The notes under the pieces are model-generated. The model saw only the letters and a list, made by a program, of their open reading frames with translations. It was not told the DNA's origin and made no database searches. This document shows positions 6,274 through 8,205 of a stretch of DNA of 8,205 bases, in pieces (the stretch's first letter is position 1; the number at the start of each line of letters is the position of its first letter). A program made the translations under genes and the position numbers. Source of the stretch: Clostridia bacterium (GTDB taxonomy: Bacteria > Bacillota > Clostridia > Oscillospirales > CAG-272); the NCBI GenBank assembly GCA_024404475.1, contig JAKSPV010000059.1:1-8205 (forward strand), read 5' to 3'.

Positions 6274-6558
6274 TTACTCCACGATGGCGAGGATGTCGCT
6301 CATGCGGACGATGTTGTATTCCACGCCGCCGTTCTTCACTTCGGTGCCGGCGTACTTGCTGACGATCACGCGATCGCCGACGGAAACTGCCATTTTGATC
6401 TCCTTGCCGTCAACGACACCGCCGGGACCGACAGCAACGACTTCCGCCACCTGCGGTTTTTCCTGAGCGGAACCGGGCAGGATGATGCCGGCCTTCGTCG
6501 TCTCTTCCGCCTCAACGGACTTCACGACGACACGGTCAAACAAAGGTTTCAAAGTCAT
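6274..6558 (-). CDS. groES: Co-chaperonin GroES (Hsp10)
   Basis: The product has 94 residues, the typical length. The N-terminal LKPLFDRVVVK strand and the GIILPGSAQEKP mobile loop (about residues 24-35), which docks onto GroEL, are clear. The C-terminal VEYNIVRMSDILAIVE strand completes the heptamer interface. It caps the GroEL chamber in the cytosol. AGGAGG lies 7 nt before the ATG. It is first in the groES-groEL operon, behind a sigma-A-type promoter and a CIRCE operator. Confidence 0.99.
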   Translation of the reverse strand: MTLKPLFDRVVVKSVEAEETTKAGIILPGSAQEKPQVAEVVAVGPGGVVDGKEIKMAVSVGDRVIVSKYAGTEVKNGGVEYNIVRMSDILAIVE

Positions 6559-6609
6559 GATTTTGCCTCCTGATTGATCAGCGCATTTCTGCGTCGTATG
6601 TTTTGTTTT

Positions 6610-6636
6610 TTAGCACTCAATTTGTTTGAGTGCCAA
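6610..6636. promoter_or_regulatory. CIRCE operator (HrcA binding site) of groES-groEL
   Basis: TTAGCACTC, nine bases and GAGTGCCAA match the CIRCE consensus TTAGCACTC-N9-GAGTGCTAA with one changed base. It lies just downstream of the predicted transcription start (near 6643) and upstream of groES, the classic place for HrcA repression that is relieved on heat shock. hrcA itself is not in the window. Confidence 0.97.
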
Positions 6637-6649
6637 TCTGTATGTTGCT

Positions 6650-6678
6650 ATTATATACTGACGCCCCGGAAAAATCAA
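6650..6678 (-). promoter_or_regulatory. Sigma-A-type promoter of groES-groEL
   Basis: On the minus strand TTGATT (6678-6673), a 17-bp spacer and a perfect TATAAT (6655-6650) form a strong promoter. The CIRCE element begins about 14 nt downstream of the -10 box, so HrcA bound there would block initiation. Confidence 0.92.
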
Positions 6679-6687
6679 GTATTACAG

Positions 6688-6707
6688 GAACAATTAACAA
6701 TTTGTTC
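6688..6707. repeat. Inverted repeat upstream of the groES promoter
   Basis: GAACAA and TTGTTC are perfect 6-nt inverted arms separated by 8 bases, in the AT-rich gap between the groES promoter and the symporter gene. It could be a regulator site for either gene. It is short enough to be chance in AT-rich sequence. Confidence 0.25.
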
Positions 6708-6727
6708 ACATCTTTTTTCGGACATTT

Positions 6728-6755
6728 TTTGCTATCTATTCCCTGCGAGTGCTAA
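6728..6755. promoter_or_regulatory. CIRCE half-site with a degenerate partner, upstream of the symporter
   Basis: GAGTGCTAA (6747-6755) is a perfect right half of CIRCE. The matching left half is degraded: TTTGCTATC (6728-6736) agrees at six of nine positions, with a 10-base instead of 9-base spacer. It lies about 110 bp from the true CIRCE and about 70 bp before the symporter start. It may be a weak second HrcA contact or a remnant. Confidence 0.4.
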
Positions 6756-6824
6756 AAAACGCGGCTGTGCATATCGGCGCCGCCCGGCGCATAAGTTCCC
6801 CGGGGACAGGATCGGAGGTGGCGT

Positions 6825-8141
6825 ATGACCGCATTTTTTCAGCGTGGGGTGGATCTTTTGTCGGGGATCGTGATGCCCGCGTTTCTGCTTTTCACCGGCG
6901 TCTGCTTTGCCGTGCGCTATCGCGCGTTCTGGATTTTGCACCCGATCCGCTTCTGCCGGACGCTCCGGGAGAGCACCGGCGGGGAAACGTCGTCCTTCCG
7001 TGCGCTGACGGTCGCCCTTGCCGGCACGCTCGGCGTCGGGAACATCGCGGGCGTCGCCACGGCGATCACGGCGGGCGGCGCGGGCGCGGTCTTCTGGATG
7101 TGGGCGGGAGCCCTCGTTGCGATGAGCGTCAAGTACGCGGAATCGTCGCTAGCCGTGCGTTACCAGCAGACGGGCGCCGACGGGCGGCACTTCGGCGGGA
7201 TGATGTACGTCATCCGCGACGGGCTCCGGCGCGTGCTCGGGAAAAAGCCGGCGCTTGTTCTCGGCGGCGTTTTCGCCGCGCTTTGCCTTCTCAATTCGCT
7301 TCTGACGGGGACGGTCGTGCAGGTGAACGCCGCGGCGTCGGTGTACGAAAGCGTGCCGCCGCTTCTGACGGGCGCGGTCTTCGCCGCGCTCGCGCTCATC
7401 GTGAATCTTGGCGGCGGGAAGCGGCTTTCCGCGGTGACGGGCATGCTGATCCCCCTGCTCTCCGCGGTCTATCTCTTTCTCTCGGCGTTTATCATTCTCC
7501 GGAACATCGGCGCGGTACCGGAGGTCTTCGCGCGGATCTTCCGCGAAGCGTTCTCGCTTCGTTCGGTAGGCGGCGGGCTTTTGGGGACGGCGATGGCGCA
7601 GTCGATCCGGTACGGCGTGACGCGCGGGATCTTCTCGAACGAAGCGGGCTGCGGGACGTCGCCGACAGCGCACGCCGCGGCGGACGCGAAAAGCGCGCAT
7701 CATCAGGGCTGCTACGGCATTTTCGAGGTGTTCATCGACACGGTCGTGCTTTGCACAGCGACAGCGCTCGTGATCCTACTCGCCGGCGAGGAGGGTGCAA
7801 GTCTCGACGGGATCCCGCTCTCGATGGCGGCGTACGGCGCCCTGGCAGGCGCCGCCGCGCGGCAGATCATCGGCGTCTCGGTGATCCTCTTTGCCTTTGC
7901 GACGGTGATCTGTCAGCATTACTACGGCGAGGTCGCGATCGGGTACTTCACCCGCAGCCGCGTCCCCGTTCGGATCTACACCGTCCTCATGTCCGCCGCG
8001 TGCGTCGCCGGCGCCGTCATTCCCGCGGGCAGCGTCTGGCTTGCCGCCGATGCCATCATCTCGCTCATGACTGTCATCAATCTCGCCTGCCTATGGGGGA
8101 CGGGAACGCGCCAGGGGTGCTTTTGCAAAAGCACCCCTTGA
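6825..8141 (+). CDS. Sodium:alanine/glycine symporter (AGCS family), C-terminus ending in a repeat
   Basis: The product has 438 residues, somewhat shorter than well-known AGCS members such as B. subtilis AlsT (about 465). It is a polytopic inner-membrane protein expected to import alanine or glycine with Na+. Family signatures are GTLGVGNIAGVATA (67-80), the adjoining GGAGAVFWMWAGALVAMSVKYAE stretch (84-106) and GVTRGIFSNEAGCGTSP (264-280), which line the substrate and ion path. ICQHYYGE (362-369) is also typical. The start follows GGAGG by 6 nt. The C-terminus is unusual. The last hydrophobic segment (about 405-424) is followed by a short polar tail, and residues from about 430 to the TGA are encoded by a palindromic repeat also found behind groEL. 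The normal end of the gene therefore seems replaced. No convincing promoter was found upstream. Exact substrate is inferred from the family. Confidence 0.92.
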   Translation: MTAFFQRGVDLLSGIVMPAFLLFTGVCFAVRYRAFWILHPIRFCRTLRESTGGETSSFRALTVALAGTLGVGNIAGVATAITAGGAGAVFWMWAGALVAMSVKYAESSLAVRYQQTGADGRHFGGMMYVIRDGLRRVLGKKPALVLGGVFAALCLLNSLLTGTVVQVNAAASVYESVPPLLTGAVFAALALIVNLGGGKRLSAVTGMLIPLLSAVYLFLSAFIILRNIGAVPEVFARIFREAFSLRSVGGGLLGTAMAQSIRYGVTRGIFSNEAGCGTSPTAHAAADAKSAHHQGCYGIFEVFIDTVVLCTATALVILLAGEEGASLDGIPLSMAAYGALAGAAARQIIGVSVILFAFATVICQHYYGEVAIGYFTRSRVPVRIYTVLMSAACVAGAVIPAGSVWLAADAIISLMTVINLACLWGTGTRQGCFCKSTP

Positions 8142-8164
8142 CCCCGAAAACTTAAACATTTTTC
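8113..8164 (+). repeat. Palindromic repeat element, copy 2, overlapping the symporter 3' end
   Basis: A perfect 26-nt palindrome (8113-8138) has arms AGGGGTGC and GCACCCCT around TTTTGCAAAA. It is followed by ACCCCGAAAA, then CTTAAAC and ATTTTTC. The order and spacing match copy 1 at 4598-4547. The symporter stop codon (8139-8141) lies at the edge of the palindrome. The remaining 41 bases to the window end hold no feature I can support. Confidence 0.8.
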
Positions 8165-8205
8165 GATATGTTGGTGTGCGCACCTCCGCAAATCCGCAAA
8201 AAAGC

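Noticed and set aside
4361..6466. 701-codon open frame on the plus strand opposite groES-groEL
   Set aside because: It is antisense to the fully intact groEL and part of groES, whose codon pattern in GC-rich DNA keeps the opposite frame open. Its translation is low-complexity and charged with no recognisable family.
6701..6740. Possible sigma-A promoter for the symporter (TTCACA with TATCTA)
   Set aside because: The two boxes are 22 bp apart, too far, and no better pair was found, so it was not listed.
6749..8155. 468-codon open frame in another plus-strand frame over the symporter
   Set aside because: The arginine-rich translation has no membrane segments, while the overlapping frame encodes a complete AGCS transporter with its own ribosome binding site.
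8171..8186. Short GGTG/CACC inverted repeat near the right edge
   Set aside because: The stem is only 4 bp without a T-tract, and the flanking sequence is cut by the window edge.

Overview
The window looks like chromosomal DNA from a GC-rich Clostridia-type Firmicute, plausibly an uncultured Oscillospiraceae or relative. This is inferred, not proven. The support is AGGAGG-type ribosome binding sites, textbook housekeeping (sigma-A-like) promoters with 17-bp spacers, a CIRCE operator at groES-groEL, a long-form hibernation factor and a YtvI-type membrane protein. No rRNA, tRNA, CRISPR array, transposase or phage gene is visible.

Region 1 (1-2054, minus strand) is a three-gene sugar-metabolism cluster. 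It is read from a strong promoter at 2026-2054 through a PIG-L/LmbE-type deacetylase, then a divergent NagB-family (glucosamine-6-phosphate deaminase-like) protein, then a Gfo/Idh/MocA oxidoreductase that runs off the left edge. The NagB-like protein keeps part of the family active site but has lost the usual phosphate loop and one catalytic Asp, so its substrate or chemistry is probably not the standard one. A strong terminator hairpin sits between the second and third genes.

Region 2 (2055-4530) holds three housekeeping genes. These are hpf (ribosome hibernation, plus strand), a cytosolic cyclophilin-type peptidyl-prolyl isomerase (minus strand) and an AI-2E/YtvI-family membrane protein (plus strand). 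hpf and the isomerase converge on a shared bidirectional terminator. The isomerase and the membrane protein diverge from a short region containing a good promoter, an 18-bp dyad and a possible sporulation-type promoter.

Region 3 (4531-6680, minus strand) is the groES-groEL chaperonin operon, with a promoter and CIRCE operator upstream. Two hairpins of a repeat element and a bidirectional terminator lie downstream.

Region 4 (6681-8205, plus strand) is an AlsT/AGCS-family sodium:amino-acid symporter. Its last codons and its stop codon lie inside a second copy of the repeat found behind groEL. The two copies differ by compensatory changes in the hairpin stem. The points most worth following up are this repeat pair and the atypical PIG-L/NagB-like/oxidoreductase cluster.
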